DNA of 42,347 nucleotides from Sandaracinaceae bacterium (GCA_012514415.1 JAAZAH010000248.1:1-42347), one strand, 5' to 3'; counted from the stretch's first letter, positions 8,448-17,011 are shown. Numbers and translations: made by a program. The notes: generated by a model from the sequence alone, not told the origin.

Positions 8448-8519
8448 CGACCCCAAGGGGACTTGAACCCCTGTTTTCGGCGTGAGAGGCCGACGTCCTA
8501 ACCACTAGACGATGGGGTC
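8448..8519 (-). tRNA. tRNA-Glu (anticodon CTC)
   Basis: A complete 72-nt cloverleaf on the minus strand. Acceptor GACCCCA pairs with TGGGGTC, the anticodon stem TCGGC/GCCGA encloses loop CTCTCAC, giving anticodon CTC (codon GAG), and the T-arm is AGGGG-TTCAAGT-CCCCT. The discriminator base is G. CCA is not encoded. Confidence 0.96.
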
Positions 8520-8527
8520 AGATCGGG

Positions 8528-8598
8528 CTCGGGGACTAGGATTCGAACCTAGATAACCAGAACCAGAATCTGGAGTCCTGCCGTTAGACGATCCCCGA
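8528..8598 (-). tRNA. tRNA-Gln (anticodon CTG)
   Basis: A complete 71-nt cloverleaf on the minus strand. Acceptor TCGGGGA pairs with TCCCCGA, the anticodon stem CCAGA/TCTGG encloses loop TTCTGGT, giving anticodon CTG (codon CAG), and the T-arm is CTAGG-TTCGAAT-CCTAG. The discriminator is G and CCA is not encoded. It is transcribed first, 8 nt ahead of tRNA-Glu. Confidence 0.96.
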
Positions 8599-8652
8599 AG
8601 ACTTTTTCAAGGACTCAGCGAGTCTTTTCGAGAACCGCTGAAAGCGAACGGC

Positions 8653-8680
8653 AATATAGCCGTGTTCTCCACATCGTCAA
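8653..8680 (-). promoter_or_regulatory. Sigma70 promoter of the tRNA-Gln/tRNA-Glu unit
   Basis: Read on the minus strand: TTGACG (8675-8680), a 16-nt spacer, TATATT (8653-8658). Both boxes are close to consensus. The transcript would start about 50 nt before tRNA-Gln, leaving a short 5' leader to be removed. Confidence 0.75.
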
Positions 8681-8947
8681 GCGAAGTTCGTTTTTTTGTC
8701 CTAGAACGGGGAAAATCCTAGCCGCCAAGACGCTCGGATGCGCGCGCTATCGGGATCGCACCTTTGGCTTGTGCATGAAGGAGTCTCTCGATTGAGTACG
8801 GCGCCGCCGCCAGCGACTTGAGGCATTTTGCGTTTCGGTGCGGAACCTGGACGAACAAAACCCATTCTTTACAAAAACACTCATCTTTCTTCTGACCAAA
8901 ATTTGCATAGTTCTTCGTAATTTAGAGAAACAACAAAGATTCCCGAC

Positions 8948-8974
8948 TTGACCACACGGGAAGTGTGCTACGAT
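8948..8974 (+). promoter_or_regulatory. Candidate promoter of the nitrite/sulfite reductase operon
   Basis: TTGACC (8948-8953) and TACGAT (8969-8974) separated by 15 nt, with TG one base before the -10 box (extended -10). The spacer is short, so the -35 may contribute little. Transcription would start about 27 nt before the ATG at 9008. Confidence 0.4.
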
Positions 8975-9007
8975 GCGGGCACCCAAAAAATCTCTACGAG
9001 GCCCCTG

Positions 9008-11278
9008 ATGAGTGAAACTTCTTGGAAAGCCCACCTCGGCGATCGAATCCCGCCCGATATGGGCGCCGATATCGACACCTTCGCCGGACAAATCGCCCTC
9101 AAGAAAGAAGGCAAGATCAGCGATGTGATGTTCGCTGAGACGCGCCTGCGTCGCGGCGTGTACGGCCAGCGCTACGACAATGGGCTCCGCGATGACGGGA
9201 CTGGGCAGCAACCGCTCGTCTTTCCGTGCGGGGATCTGAAAAAGGGGCCCGATACGGTCTGGGACGCGCCTGGAATGAGCCGCCTGAAGATCCCGTACGG
9301 CAAGCTCACGGCCGAGCAGATGGATCTCCTCGCCGATCTGGCCGAAGAGTATTCGGACTCGATCCTCCATGTGACGACGCGGCAGGACATCCAGCTCCAC
9401 TTCGTCCACATCGAGGATACGGTCGATATGCTCTATCGCCTCGCGACCGTCGGAATCACGACGCGCGAAGCGTGCGGCAACTCCGTTCGGAACGTCACCG
9501 CCTGCCCCTTCGCTGGCGTCTGCAACGATCAGTCCTTCGATGTGACGCCTTACGCGCACGCGTACACTTATTATTTCCTAGGCCATCCCGACGTTCAGGG
9601 CTTCGGGCGTAAGTTCAAGGTCGCCTTCAGCGGCTGCGAGGATCATCCCTGCGGGCTCGTTGGATTCCACGATCTCGGGGCCATCGCCGTGCTTCGCGAA
9701 GACAATGGCGAGCAAAAGCGCGGCTTCAAGATCGTCGTCGGCGGCGGACTCGGTGCCGTCCCCGTGCAGGCAAAGGTGCTCACCGAATTCTGCCCCGAAG
9801 AAGAACTCCTTCCGCTCGCTCAGGCGGTCTCACGCGTCTTCGCCCGCCTCGGCGAGAAGCGCTCTCGTGCCCGCGCGCGCATCAAATTCCTCGTCGACAA
9901 GATCGGCATCGATGAGTTCCGTCGCCTTGTCGAAGAGGAGCGCGCGACGCTTCGCCACGACGACAACTGGACGCGCTACGTCGAGGACATCCACGCCACC
10001 GCGGAGCGGCCCCTCCGACCGGGCAGCGCGATCCCGACCGAAAACCTCCCCGAGGGCTTTGAGGCTTGGAGCCGCACCAACGTGCGTCCCCAAGCGCAGG
10101 AGGGTTATTATATCGCGACAGTGAAGATGCCCCTCGGCGACTTCACCCCGACGCAAGCGCGCGCCCTCGCCGATCTCGCTCGAAAGTATACGGGCGATAC
10201 CATGCGCCTCACGGTGGAACAAAACCTCATCTATCGCTGGGTGAGCGGCGAAGATCTCCCCTCGCTCTATCAAGCCCTCGTCGAGATCGGCCTCGGTGAA
10301 GCGGGCGCCGAGGGCATCACCGACGTCACCTCCTGCCCTGGAACCGACACCTGCAAACTGGGAATCAGCTCAAGCCGCGGACTCATGGGCGAGGTGCGCA
10401 AGCGCCTTAGCGTCATTCAGGACGAGCTTCATCCCGACGTGCAGAAGCTCCGAATCAAAGCGAGCGGCTGCTTCAATAGCTGCGGACAGCACCATGTGGC
10501 GGATCTCGGCTTCCTCGGCATCAGCCGGCAGGTCGGTGGACGCCGCGTCCCGCACTTCAATATGGTCCTCGGCGGGCAGTGGACCGAGAACGCCAAGAGC
10601 TACGGCCTTGTCGTCGGCGCCGTGCCCTCGAAGCGCGTGCCCGAGTCGATTCAGGCCGTCACGGACTATTATCTCGAGCATCGGGCGAGCGACGACGAGA
10701 GCTTCCAGGCGTTCATCGAGCGCGTCGGAAAGCGTGAGTTCCGCAACGTGCTGAAGCCCTTCCAGACGATCCCGAGCTACGAAGAGGATCCGAGCTATTA
10801 CAGCGATTGGGGCGACCCGCGCGAGTACAGCATCGGCGATATCGGCGTCGGTGAGTGCGCGGGTGAGATCGTGCCCATCGCCGAGTTTGGGCTCCAAGCG
10901 GCAGAGCAACTCCTCTTCGAAGCGCAGGATCTCCTTGATGAGAAGCGTCCGAGCGAGGCGGCAGAGCGAGGCTTCCGCGCGATGCTGACGGCAGCGCAGG
11001 CCCTCATCCGTCACCTCGATCATCAAGTGGGTGAGGAGCCCGACGATATCGTCGCGCAATTCCGCATCCATCTCGATGAGACCGAGATCTTCCACGATCC
11101 GTATGCGAAGGGGAAGTTTGCCAACTATCTCTTCGCCGCCCATGCGGATTCGGCCAGCTTCGCGACGGCCGATCACGAGCGCGCCCATCGCCTCCTTGAC
11201 GAGGTCGGGCATTTCATCGAAGCGAGCCATGCCTGCTATCAGCGGATCACGGCTCAGAGCGTCGCCGCCGCGGAATGA
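9008..11278 (+). CDS. Siroheme nitrite/sulfite reductase with C-terminal HEPN-like domain
   Basis: A 756-residue ferredoxin-type nitrite/sulfite reductase. Residues about 1-620 form the two pseudo-repeated halves of the family (HVTTRQDIQLHFVH, ACGNSVRNVTACP; later MRLTVEQNLIYRWV, DVTSCPGTDTCKLGISSSRGLM, KASGCFNSCGQHH). Cys443, Cys449, Cys488 and Cys492 match the ligands of the 4Fe-4S cluster coupled to siroheme. The N-terminal half has a second set, Cys166, Cys172, Cys210 and Cys215. The last 130 residues or so form an Ala/Glu/Leu-rich helical bundle that resembles HEPN domains (inference). Whether nitrite or sulfite is the substrate cannot be told. The ATG at 9008 has GAGG 6 nt upstream, so I prefer it to the upstream in-frame TTG at 8948, which lies in the promoter. 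It forms an operon with the next gene. Confidence 0.9.
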   Translation: MSETSWKAHLGDRIPPDMGADIDTFAGQIALKKEGKISDVMFAETRLRRGVYGQRYDNGLRDDGTGQQPLVFPCGDLKKGPDTVWDAPGMSRLKIPYGKLTAEQMDLLADLAEEYSDSILHVTTRQDIQLHFVHIEDTVDMLYRLATVGITTREACGNSVRNVTACPFAGVCNDQSFDVTPYAHAYTYYFLGHPDVQGFGRKFKVAFSGCEDHPCGLVGFHDLGAIAVLREDNGEQKRGFKIVVGGGLGAVPVQAKVLTEFCPEEELLPLAQAVSRVFARLGEKRSRARARIKFLVDKIGIDEFRRLVEEERATLRHDDNWTRYVEDIHATAERPLRPGSAIPTENLPEGFEAWSRTNVRPQAQEGYYIATVKMPLGDFTPTQARALADLARKYTGDTMRLTVEQNLIYRWVSGEDLPSLYQALVEIGLGEAGAEGITDVTSCPGTDTCKLGISSSRGLMGEVRKRLSVIQDELHPDVQKLRIKASGCFNSCGQHHVADLGFLGISRQVGGRRVPHFNMVLGGQWTENAKSYGLVVGAVPSKRVPESIQAVTDYYLEHRASDDESFQAFIERVGKREFRNVLKPFQTIPSYEEDPSYYSDWGDPREYSIGDIGVGECAGEIVPIAEFGLQAAEQLLFEAQDLLDEKRPSEAAERGFRAMLTAAQALIRHLDHQVGEEPDDIVAQFRIHLDETEIFHDPYAKGKFANYLFAAHADSASFATADHERAHRLLDEVGHFIEASHACYQRITAQSVAAAE

Positions 11279-11286
11279 GGGAGAAC

Positions 11287-11859
11287 ATGACTCAAGCCAA
11301 CCAAGCACAAAAATTCCAGATCAAGCTCTTCCTCGAGAATCCAGAGGGACTCGATCTCGCGGCCGTCATCCCGGTCTTCCACGATCTCATCCGTGAAAAG
11401 CAGCTGCCCGAACTTCTGATCGACGTCGCCGATTATGCGCACGTCCATCAGGGGCCCGGCGTTGTCCTCATCGGACACGGTTACGATCTCTACCTCGACC
11501 TCCGCGAGGGGCGGCCGGGATTGCTTTTCAACCGGAAGCGCGATGCGGAGGGTGGTGTCGAGGCGGTTCTCAACCAGGGTCTCGATATCCTACTTCGGGC
11601 TGCGGCACGCCTCGAAGAGCGTCTCCCGATCCGCGTCGGTACGGAGCGCGTTCAGATCCGCGCCATCGACCGCCTCCGCACGCCGAATTGCGATGAAACG
11701 CATGCCTTCCTGCAGCCGATCGTCTCGAAGGTCGCCTCGCGCCTTGGCGCGGTAAAGGAGAGCGTCCGAGGACCTGCGGGGCGAGAGGCGTATACGCTTG
11801 AGCTCAGCGTCGATGGCGGAAAGCGCCCCTCCGAGCTGATCGCCGAGGTCGCTGCGTAA
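11287..11859 (+). CDS. Unknown protein linked to the nitrite/sulfite reductase
   Basis: I do not recognise a named domain in this 190-residue soluble protein. The N-terminal half reads as alpha/beta (FQIKLFLENPEGLDL, VFHDLIREKQLPELLIDVADYAHV, GPGVVLIGHGYDLYLDL) and contains FNRKRD. The C-terminal half is helical with a conserved-looking NCDETHAFLQP segment. There is no signal peptide or membrane helix. An ATG at 11275 overlaps the reductase stop, but the ATG at 11287 has GAGGGAG at good spacing, so I chose it. The tight linkage suggests a function with the reductase (assembly, redox partner or regulation), but nothing in the sequence says which. Confidence 0.8.
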   Translation: MTQANQAQKFQIKLFLENPEGLDLAAVIPVFHDLIREKQLPELLIDVADYAHVHQGPGVVLIGHGYDLYLDLREGRPGLLFNRKRDAEGGVEAVLNQGLDILLRAAARLEERLPIRVGTERVQIRAIDRLRTPNCDETHAFLQPIVSKVASRLGAVKESVRGPAGREAYTLELSVDGGKRPSELIAEVAA

Positions 11860-11895
11860 AAGCGCGGAGATTTTAGAAAGCAGCGCCCAACCCAA

Positions 11896-11928
11896 AAGCC
11901 GGGCCCTCTTCGATGAGGCGTCCGGCTT
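11896..11928. terminator. Bidirectional terminator between the reductase operon and copA
   Basis: AAGCCGG (11896-11902) pairs with CCGGCTT (11922-11928), and an inner CCTC/GAGG stem sits around a TTCGAT loop. It is followed by a T-rich stretch on the plus strand and by TTTT on the minus strand. It lies between two converging genes. Confidence 0.65.
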
Positions 11929-11950
11929 CTTCATTTGGAGCGTGCGTCAG

Positions 11951-14749
11951 CTACTCGGTGTCTTCGTCCATGAGCTCGGCAGGAGCGCCCCTCCCCGTGC
12001 CGAGTCCATCCCCCTGATGCGCAGCGGGCATCCAAATCATCGAGAGGACCCCGATGACAAGAGCGAACGCCGCGATGCCAACGAGATAGCCTACCTCGCG
12101 GATCCTTGCTCCGATGGGAGGATGAAGGATCTCTTCTGCGCTTTCGGGCGGTTCGAATCCGCGGAGCCTGAGCGCGTTCGTCACCACGCTCACGCTGCTC
12201 ATCGCCATGGCGGCTGCCGCGAGAGCGGGACTGAGGAGCAGGCCAACGACAGGATAGAGCGCGCCCATGGCGACTGGGATGAGGAGCGCGTTGTAGCCAA
12301 ATGCCCATCCAAGCCCTTGTTTGATGGTGCGCACCGTGCGTCTCGACAAGGCAATGGCCGTGACGATCGTTCGGAGATCGCCGCCGATGAGCGTGATGTC
12401 TGAGGCAGCGATCGCGACATCCGTTCCCGTGCCGATGGCGATGCCAAGATCGGCTTCAGCGAGCGCAGGGGCGTCGTTGATTCCATCGCCCACCATCGCG
12501 ACGATCTTCCCCTCCGCTTGAAGTGAGCGGATCGTCTCGGCCTTTTCGCTCGGCAGCACCTCGGAGAGGACCTCTTCGATGCCTACCTCGCGCGCGACGG
12601 CTTCGGCCGTGACGCGATTGTCTCCCGTGAGCATCCAGACCTCGAGTCCAAGCGCGGCAAGCTGCGCGATGGCATCCTTCGCCTCGGGCTTGACGGTATC
12701 GGCAAGCGCGATGAGCCCAATCGCCTCTCTGCCTCGCGCGACATAAGTCGGCGATGCCCCTTCGCGAGCGAGGGCTTCGGCCTTCGATTTGAGCGGACCG
12801 AGCGAGATGCCCGATGCCTCCATCCATGCGGCGTTCCCGAGTAAAACCTCGGCTCCTTCGACGTCTGCCCGGACGCCGCGTCCGGCCACTGACTCGAACG
12901 CTTGCGCCGAGGGGAGCTCGATCTCGCGCTCTCGAGCGTATGCCACGATGGCTTCGGCGAGTGGATGCTCGGAGCCGATCTCAACGGCCGCGGCGAGGCG
13001 AATGAGTTCAGCTTCGTCCTCGCCTTCGGCCGCGATCACGCGCGTGACGCGATGGCGACCTTCCGTAAGGGTCCCCGTCTTATCGAGCACGATGGCGTCG
13101 ATGCGGCGCGTCTCTTCGAGCGCCTCGCCATCGCGGATGAGAACCCCATATTGAGCAGCTTTTCCTGTCCCGACCATAATCGCCATGGGCGTCGCGAGTC
13201 CGAGCGCGCAGGGACAGGCGATGATGAGCACGGCGATCGTCGCGCTCAGCGCGCTCGAGACGCCGAAGCCGAGTGCGAGCCATCCGATGAGCGTGAGCAC
13301 CGCGAGGATGAGGACCGCGGGCACAAAATAGCTCGAGATTGTATCGACGAGGCGCTGCATCGGCGCCTTTGATCCTTGCGCGTCCTCCACGAGCCGGACG
13401 ATCTGAGCGAGCGTCGTATCCTCGCCGATCTTTGTCACGCGAAAGACAAAGCTTCCGCTCCGATTGAGCGTCGCGCCGATGACGCTCGCCCCGGGGCCCT
13501 TCTCCATCGGGACGCTCTCGCCTGTGAGCATGCTCTCATCCACGGTCGAGTGGCCTTCGATCACGACTCCATCGACGGGGATTTTTTCACCCGGGCGCAC
13601 ACGAATGAGATCGCCCACGCGCACCTCTTCGAGCGGGATGTCTTCCTCAGTTGCACCGCGAATGACCCGCGCCGTCTTCGCTTGAAGGCCGATGAGCGCC
13701 TTAATGGCCGCACCCGTTTGCCGCTTTGCGCGTGCCTCGAGATAGCGTCCGAGGAGCACAAGGCCGATGATGAAAACCGCCGACTCAAAATATAGATGAA
13801 AGGGAAGGCCCCAGCGCTCGGCGAGTGAAGGCCAAAGCGTGACGAAGGCGCTATATCCGTAAGCGACGCTTGTTCCCACGGCGACGAGCGTATTCATATT
13901 CGTCGCCCCGTGACGCGCCGCCGCCCACGCGCCACGATAAAAGCCCGCCCCCGCCCAAAACTGCACGGCCGTCGCGGCGATGAGGTGGATCGGCGCAAGG
14001 AGAAGCGTCGCTTCACGCGAGAGCGGCAGATACATGAGCGCCATCATCAGGACGCCGATGGCGATGCTCACAAAAGCCTTTCGCCGAAGTTCGCGCATCT
14101 CTTTTTCGCGAGCGAGTTCACGCGCGTCTTCTTGGTTCTCGTCTCGACTCGGCCCCACCGGCCGTTCGTGCGCGGCCACTTTCGTCCTCGTCGAGCGGAT
14201 GGGAGAAGCGAGCGCGTAGCCGGCGCGTTCGATGGCATCTTCGATGAGGGCCTCGGGCGACTCCTCGCCGAACGCGCTCCGATCCATGACGACTCGCGCC
14301 CCCTCGGTGGCGAGATTGACGCTCACTTCCTTCACGCCCGGAAGTTTGCTGAGCGCGCCCTCGACGCGTGAGACGCACGAGGCGCAGGTCATCCCCTCGA
14401 TGGCCAGCGTGAGGACATCATCCGAAGCGCCGCCCTCTGCGCCCGAGTGAATCCGCGCATAACTCGCGCGGCGAGTCGGCCATTCGGGAAACGCCTCGAT
14501 GCCGCAACCTGCCCCTTCGATCGCTTCTTTGATGCGCTCGGGCGTTAGCTTTTCGGGATCGAGTTTGATCCTCGCCGCTTCGGTCGCGAGATTCACATCG
14601 ACCCGCTCCACGCCTTCAAGCTCTCCAAGCGCCTTCTCGACGCGGCTCACGCACGAGGCGCAGCTCATGCCCGAGATGGGGAGCGTCAGCTCGATGGCGC
14701 GCGCCGAAGCGTCGCCTTCTCTCTCGGGTGTCGGTCTATGTTTCGCCAT
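11951..14749 (-). CDS. copA: Copper-translocating P1B-type ATPase
   Basis: A 932-residue inner-membrane pump that exports Cu(I) using ATP. Two N-terminal heavy-metal domains carry GMSCASC (Cys30, Cys33) and GMTCASC (Cys122, Cys125). Membrane helices follow, with the transport motif CPC at 512-514, then the phosphorylation motif DKTGT (Asp556), SEHPLAEAI, and MVGDGINDAPAL near the end of the ATP domain. After the usual final helix pair (ending NALRLRGF) there is an extra stretch of about 75 residues containing one more predicted helix (EVGYLVGIAAFALVIGVL) and an acidic tail. The ATG at 14749 is preceded by TAGG at about 8 nt. The frame extends to a TTG at 14773, which is less likely. It is divergent from the copZ-like gene, so a shared copper-responsive control region is likely. 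Confidence 0.93.
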   Translation of the reverse strand: MAKHRPTPEREGDASARAIELTLPISGMSCASCVSRVEKALGELEGVERVDVNLATEAARIKLDPEKLTPERIKEAIEGAGCGIEAFPEWPTRRASYARIHSGAEGGASDDVLTLAIEGMTCASCVSRVEGALSKLPGVKEVSVNLATEGARVVMDRSAFGEESPEALIEDAIERAGYALASPIRSTRTKVAAHERPVGPSRDENQEDARELAREKEMRELRRKAFVSIAIGVLMMALMYLPLSREATLLLAPIHLIAATAVQFWAGAGFYRGAWAAARHGATNMNTLVAVGTSVAYGYSAFVTLWPSLAERWGLPFHLYFESAVFIIGLVLLGRYLEARAKRQTGAAIKALIGLQAKTARVIRGATEEDIPLEEVRVGDLIRVRPGEKIPVDGVVIEGHSTVDESMLTGESVPMEKGPGASVIGATLNRSGSFVFRVTKIGEDTTLAQIVRLVEDAQGSKAPMQRLVDTISSYFVPAVLILAVLTLIGWLALGFGVSSALSATIAVLIIACPCALGLATPMAIMVGTGKAAQYGVLIRDGEALEETRRIDAIVLDKTGTLTEGRHRVTRVIAAEGEDEAELIRLAAAVEIGSEHPLAEAIVAYAREREIELPSAQAFESVAGRGVRADVEGAEVLLGNAAWMEASGISLGPLKSKAEALAREGASPTYVARGREAIGLIALADTVKPEAKDAIAQLAALGLEVWMLTGDNRVTAEAVAREVGIEEVLSEVLPSEKAETIRSLQAEGKIVAMVGDGINDAPALAEADLGIAIGTGTDVAIAASDITLIGGDLRTIVTAIALSRRTVRTIKQGLGWAFGYNALLIPVAMGALYPVVGLLLSPALAAAAMAMSSVSVVTNALRLRGFEPPESAEEILHPPIGARIREVGYLVGIAAFALVIGVLSMIWMPAAHQGDGLGTGRGAPAELMDEDTE

Positions 14750-14853
14750 TTGAGTGCCTATTCCATGATTCAATACGGATCCGATTCGAGCAAAGAGGGC
14801 GCGCTTTCGACTTTCCTAGGGCGGCATCGCAATCTCAGTCGAGCGCTTCGTTT

Positions 14854-14870
14854 GCCTCGCTCCGCGAGGC
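14854..14870. promoter_or_regulatory. 17-nt palindrome between copA and copZ
   Basis: GCCTCGC-TCC-GCGAGGC, a perfect 7-bp inverted repeat in the middle of the 231-bp divergent region. It could be the operator of a copper-responsive regulator. It does not match the CueR or CsoR boxes I know, and no regulator gene is adjacent. A weaker near-palindrome around CGGATCCG lies at 14772-14786, closer to copA. Confidence 0.35.
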
Positions 14871-14980
14871 GGGCATCGTCGCGCGCGCCTCTGTTCACCA
14901 TAACCATTCATCCCGGTTCGCGCTTGCCGCCTTGGATATCCGCAAGAGCCGCACTAATTGACGGGAAGGAGCGAATGTAC

Positions 14981-15211
14981 ATGAGCGAAGAGCATAAGAG
15001 CCAAGGTGCAACAAAGACCGTCATCCACGTCGATGGGATGAGCTGCGGCGCCTGCGCGCGAAGCGTGGATCGCGCCCTTCAATCCGTCGAAGGCGTGCAC
15101 TCGGTCGAGGTCGATCTCGAAACACACGCCGTCGAGATCGCTCATGAAGGAGTCCCGCTCGATGCGATGCGTGAGGCGATCCGTGGCGCGGGTTACAGAC
15201 CACGCGACTAG
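14981..15211 (+). CDS. copZ: Copper chaperone (CopZ-like heavy-metal-associated domain)
   Basis: A single ferredoxin-like HMA domain of 76 residues with metal-binding motif GMSCGAC (Cys22, Cys25). The helix and strand pattern is typical (ARSVDRALQSVEGVHSVEVDL, then LDAMREAIRGAGY). Proteins of this kind carry Cu(I) in the cytoplasm to CopA. The strong Shine-Dalgarno AAGGAG (14966-14971) is 9 nt before the ATG at 14981 and only 3 nt before an in-frame ATG at 14975, so I chose 14981. It is divergent from copA, and the frame upstream of it is non-coding. Metal specificity for copper is inferred from the motif and the neighbour. Confidence 0.87.
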   Translation: MSEEHKSQGATKTVIHVDGMSCGACARSVDRALQSVEGVHSVEVDLETHAVEIAHEGVPLDAMREAIRGAGYRPRD

Positions 15212-15364
15212 GAAGTTTCCTTGGATCGTGAGCGCGGTTCGACCCGATCGAGCCATCGGACTTCGAGCTTCACAACGCGGATAAACGCTCGGGATCGAAT
15301 CCAATGCAAAGAAAAGGCGCAGAAGCCTAAACTCCTACGCCCGTCGAGCGTCGCGCTTCCACGC

Positions 15365-16978
15365 TCAGCGAGCGTACACGCCCATCGCGTGCTCGAGCGC
15401 GACCTTCGCTTGGCGGATTCCAATGGTCGCCGCGACGAACTCGAGGCGAGCCCGCGTGAGATCGGCTTCGGCGTCGATGAGGTCGCGCGTCACGGCCGCT
15501 CCCGCTTCGAGCTGCATCGCGCGAATGCGGTAGCTCTCCTCAGCGGCTTCGACGCCGATCGTCGCCGCTTCGAGTCCGCGCCGAGCCGCCTCGTACGAAT
15601 GGTAGGCTTGGGCGATCTCGGCCCTCAGCGCGTCAGTCAGCGCGACCTCGTCGGCTTCAATGCGCTGAAGCTCGGCGAGGGCAACACGCATCCGTCTCGA
15701 CGCGACCACCGTCTCATCGGGCGACCATCGAAGCACCGCGCTCACATCCCAGCTCTCCCGAAATTCTTGTGTTTGCGGGATGATGCGCTGGTTCGGATTG
15801 GAGATCTCGGCGTTTGCGACCGCGAAGATTTGCGGATAGCGCCCGCCGGCTTCCGCTCTCGCGGCCTCACGCTGGGCCTGGGTCGCCACCCGTAGCGCGA
15901 GGAGCTCGGGTCGCTCGCGTAGGGCGGTCTCATAAGCCTCCTCCTCGCTGAGCGTGACCTCGCCGACCGGATCGAGAAGCGAAGGAGCAAGGGCGACCAC
16001 TTCATCACGCGACAGACCGAGGAGCGCCTTGAGGTACTCTTCGCTTGCCCTGACGCCGGCCTCGGCCTGCGCCTCGAGGACGCTCGTCGAGGCCACCTGC
16101 GCGTCCATCCGCATCAGATCGACCCGCGGCAGCATCCCGGTTGCGACGAGTGCCGCGACCTGTTCACGCGCGGCCTCCATCTGACGGCGCGATTGTTGGG
16201 CGACGATCCGCGACGAGAGCGCGCGGGCGTATTCATAGTAAGCGATGCGCGTATCCCGCTCGACTCCCGCGAGCACCGAGCTTCTTTCGTATTCACTCGC
16301 CTCCTTCGCAAGTTTGCTCGCGCGATAGCCAGGGATCACACGCGTAAAGACATCGGTGACAGGATAGGTATAGCTCGCCGTGAACGCGTGCTGATTGCGG
16401 AGGATCGGAAAGGTGAGGCTCGACATCGAGCTGAGCATGTCGACGTATGTGCCGAAGAGGAGCCTTGCCGAAGGATCCTGCACGGCATCGACGACAGGAC
16501 GAAGCTGCTCGGGATCGGCGCTCGGTGAAGGGTCGTCGCTCATCTCGAAGAGGTTTGGCATCTCGATGCGGCTAATGCGCGTGTAGCGGTAGCCGAGTTC
16601 GGCTCGCCCCCAAAAACTTGCGCGAAGCTCCTTTGCGCGCGCTTCGGCGATCTCAACACCGGCTTCGGCCTTGCGCGCTGCGGGCGCACGGTTTCGGGCA
16701 AGCTCGACCGCCTGCTCGACCGTGAGACCGCCGGGGATGAGGAGCTCTTCAAACGCGTCCATGAGCGATTCTTCACTCGTCGCTTCGAGCTCGGATTGCG
16801 CTTCGGTCCGCGGTGTCGCTCTCCGCTCCGCGTTTTCGTTGGACACGTCGCCCGGAGGCGAGATTTCGGTTTCACTCGAGTCGGGCGCGGCGGGATCCTC
16901 CTCCGCGCGCGCCGTCAGTGGGCGATGCATCATGAAGATGAAGCTCGTGAGGAGCGTGATGACTATCGAGACTCTCAT
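15365..16978 (-). CDS. TolC-family outer-membrane efflux protein
   Basis: A 537-residue outer-membrane factor. A signal peptide (about residues 1-25, ending TARAEE) and an acidic linker to about residue 75 are followed by two TolC repeats rich in long coiled helices (ARKAEAGVEIAEARAKELRASFWGRAELGYRY; later ARRGLEAATIGVEAAEESYRIR and LIDAEADLTRARLEFV). Such proteins form the outer-membrane channel of tripartite exporters. It is a clear paralogue of the channel gene at 38063 (shared NPNxRIxPQTxEFxxxWD block) but has no adaptor or pump beside it. GGAAG precedes the ATG at 16978, and a perfect palindromic operator lies upstream. Its place beside copA/copZ makes a role in metal efflux possible, but that is only context. 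Confidence 0.9.
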   Translation of the reverse strand: MRVSIVITLLTSFIFMMHRPLTARAEEDPAAPDSSETEISPPGDVSNENAERRATPRTEAQSELEATSEESLMDAFEELLIPGGLTVEQAVELARNRAPAARKAEAGVEIAEARAKELRASFWGRAELGYRYTRISRIEMPNLFEMSDDPSPSADPEQLRPVVDAVQDPSARLLFGTYVDMLSSMSSLTFPILRNQHAFTASYTYPVTDVFTRVIPGYRASKLAKEASEYERSSVLAGVERDTRIAYYEYARALSSRIVAQQSRRQMEAAREQVAALVATGMLPRVDLMRMDAQVASTSVLEAQAEAGVRASEEYLKALLGLSRDEVVALAPSLLDPVGEVTLSEEEAYETALRERPELLALRVATQAQREAARAEAGGRYPQIFAVANAEISNPNQRIIPQTQEFRESWDVSAVLRWSPDETVVASRRMRVALAELQRIEADEVALTDALRAEIAQAYHSYEAARRGLEAATIGVEAAEESYRIRAMQLEAGAAVTRDLIDAEADLTRARLEFVAATIGIRQAKVALEHAMGVYAR

Positions 16979-17011
16979 GCTTAACTTCCGGGGGGGATTG
17001 ACTTGTGCAGC

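Larger units (their letters stand above)
8599..9007. other. Divergent regulatory region between the tRNA unit and the nitrite/sulfite reductase gene
   Basis: No convincing gene is present. The stretch holds the tRNA promoter near its left end and the reductase promoter near its right end. Between about 8850 and 8940 it is clearly AT-rich compared with the rest of the window, which suits upstream promoter elements or regulator binding. I see no clear inverted repeat for a specific regulator. Confidence 0.5.

Noticed and set aside
8747..9559. 270-codon minus-strand frame upstream of and over the reductase start
   Set aside because: It overlaps the reductase coding start and promoter and shows no domain; the 8599-9007 region has promoter-like AT content instead.
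10370..11308. 312-codon minus-strand frame over the end of the reductase gene
   Set aside because: The reductase 4Fe-4S motifs and C-terminal domain are on the plus strand, so this is a shadow.
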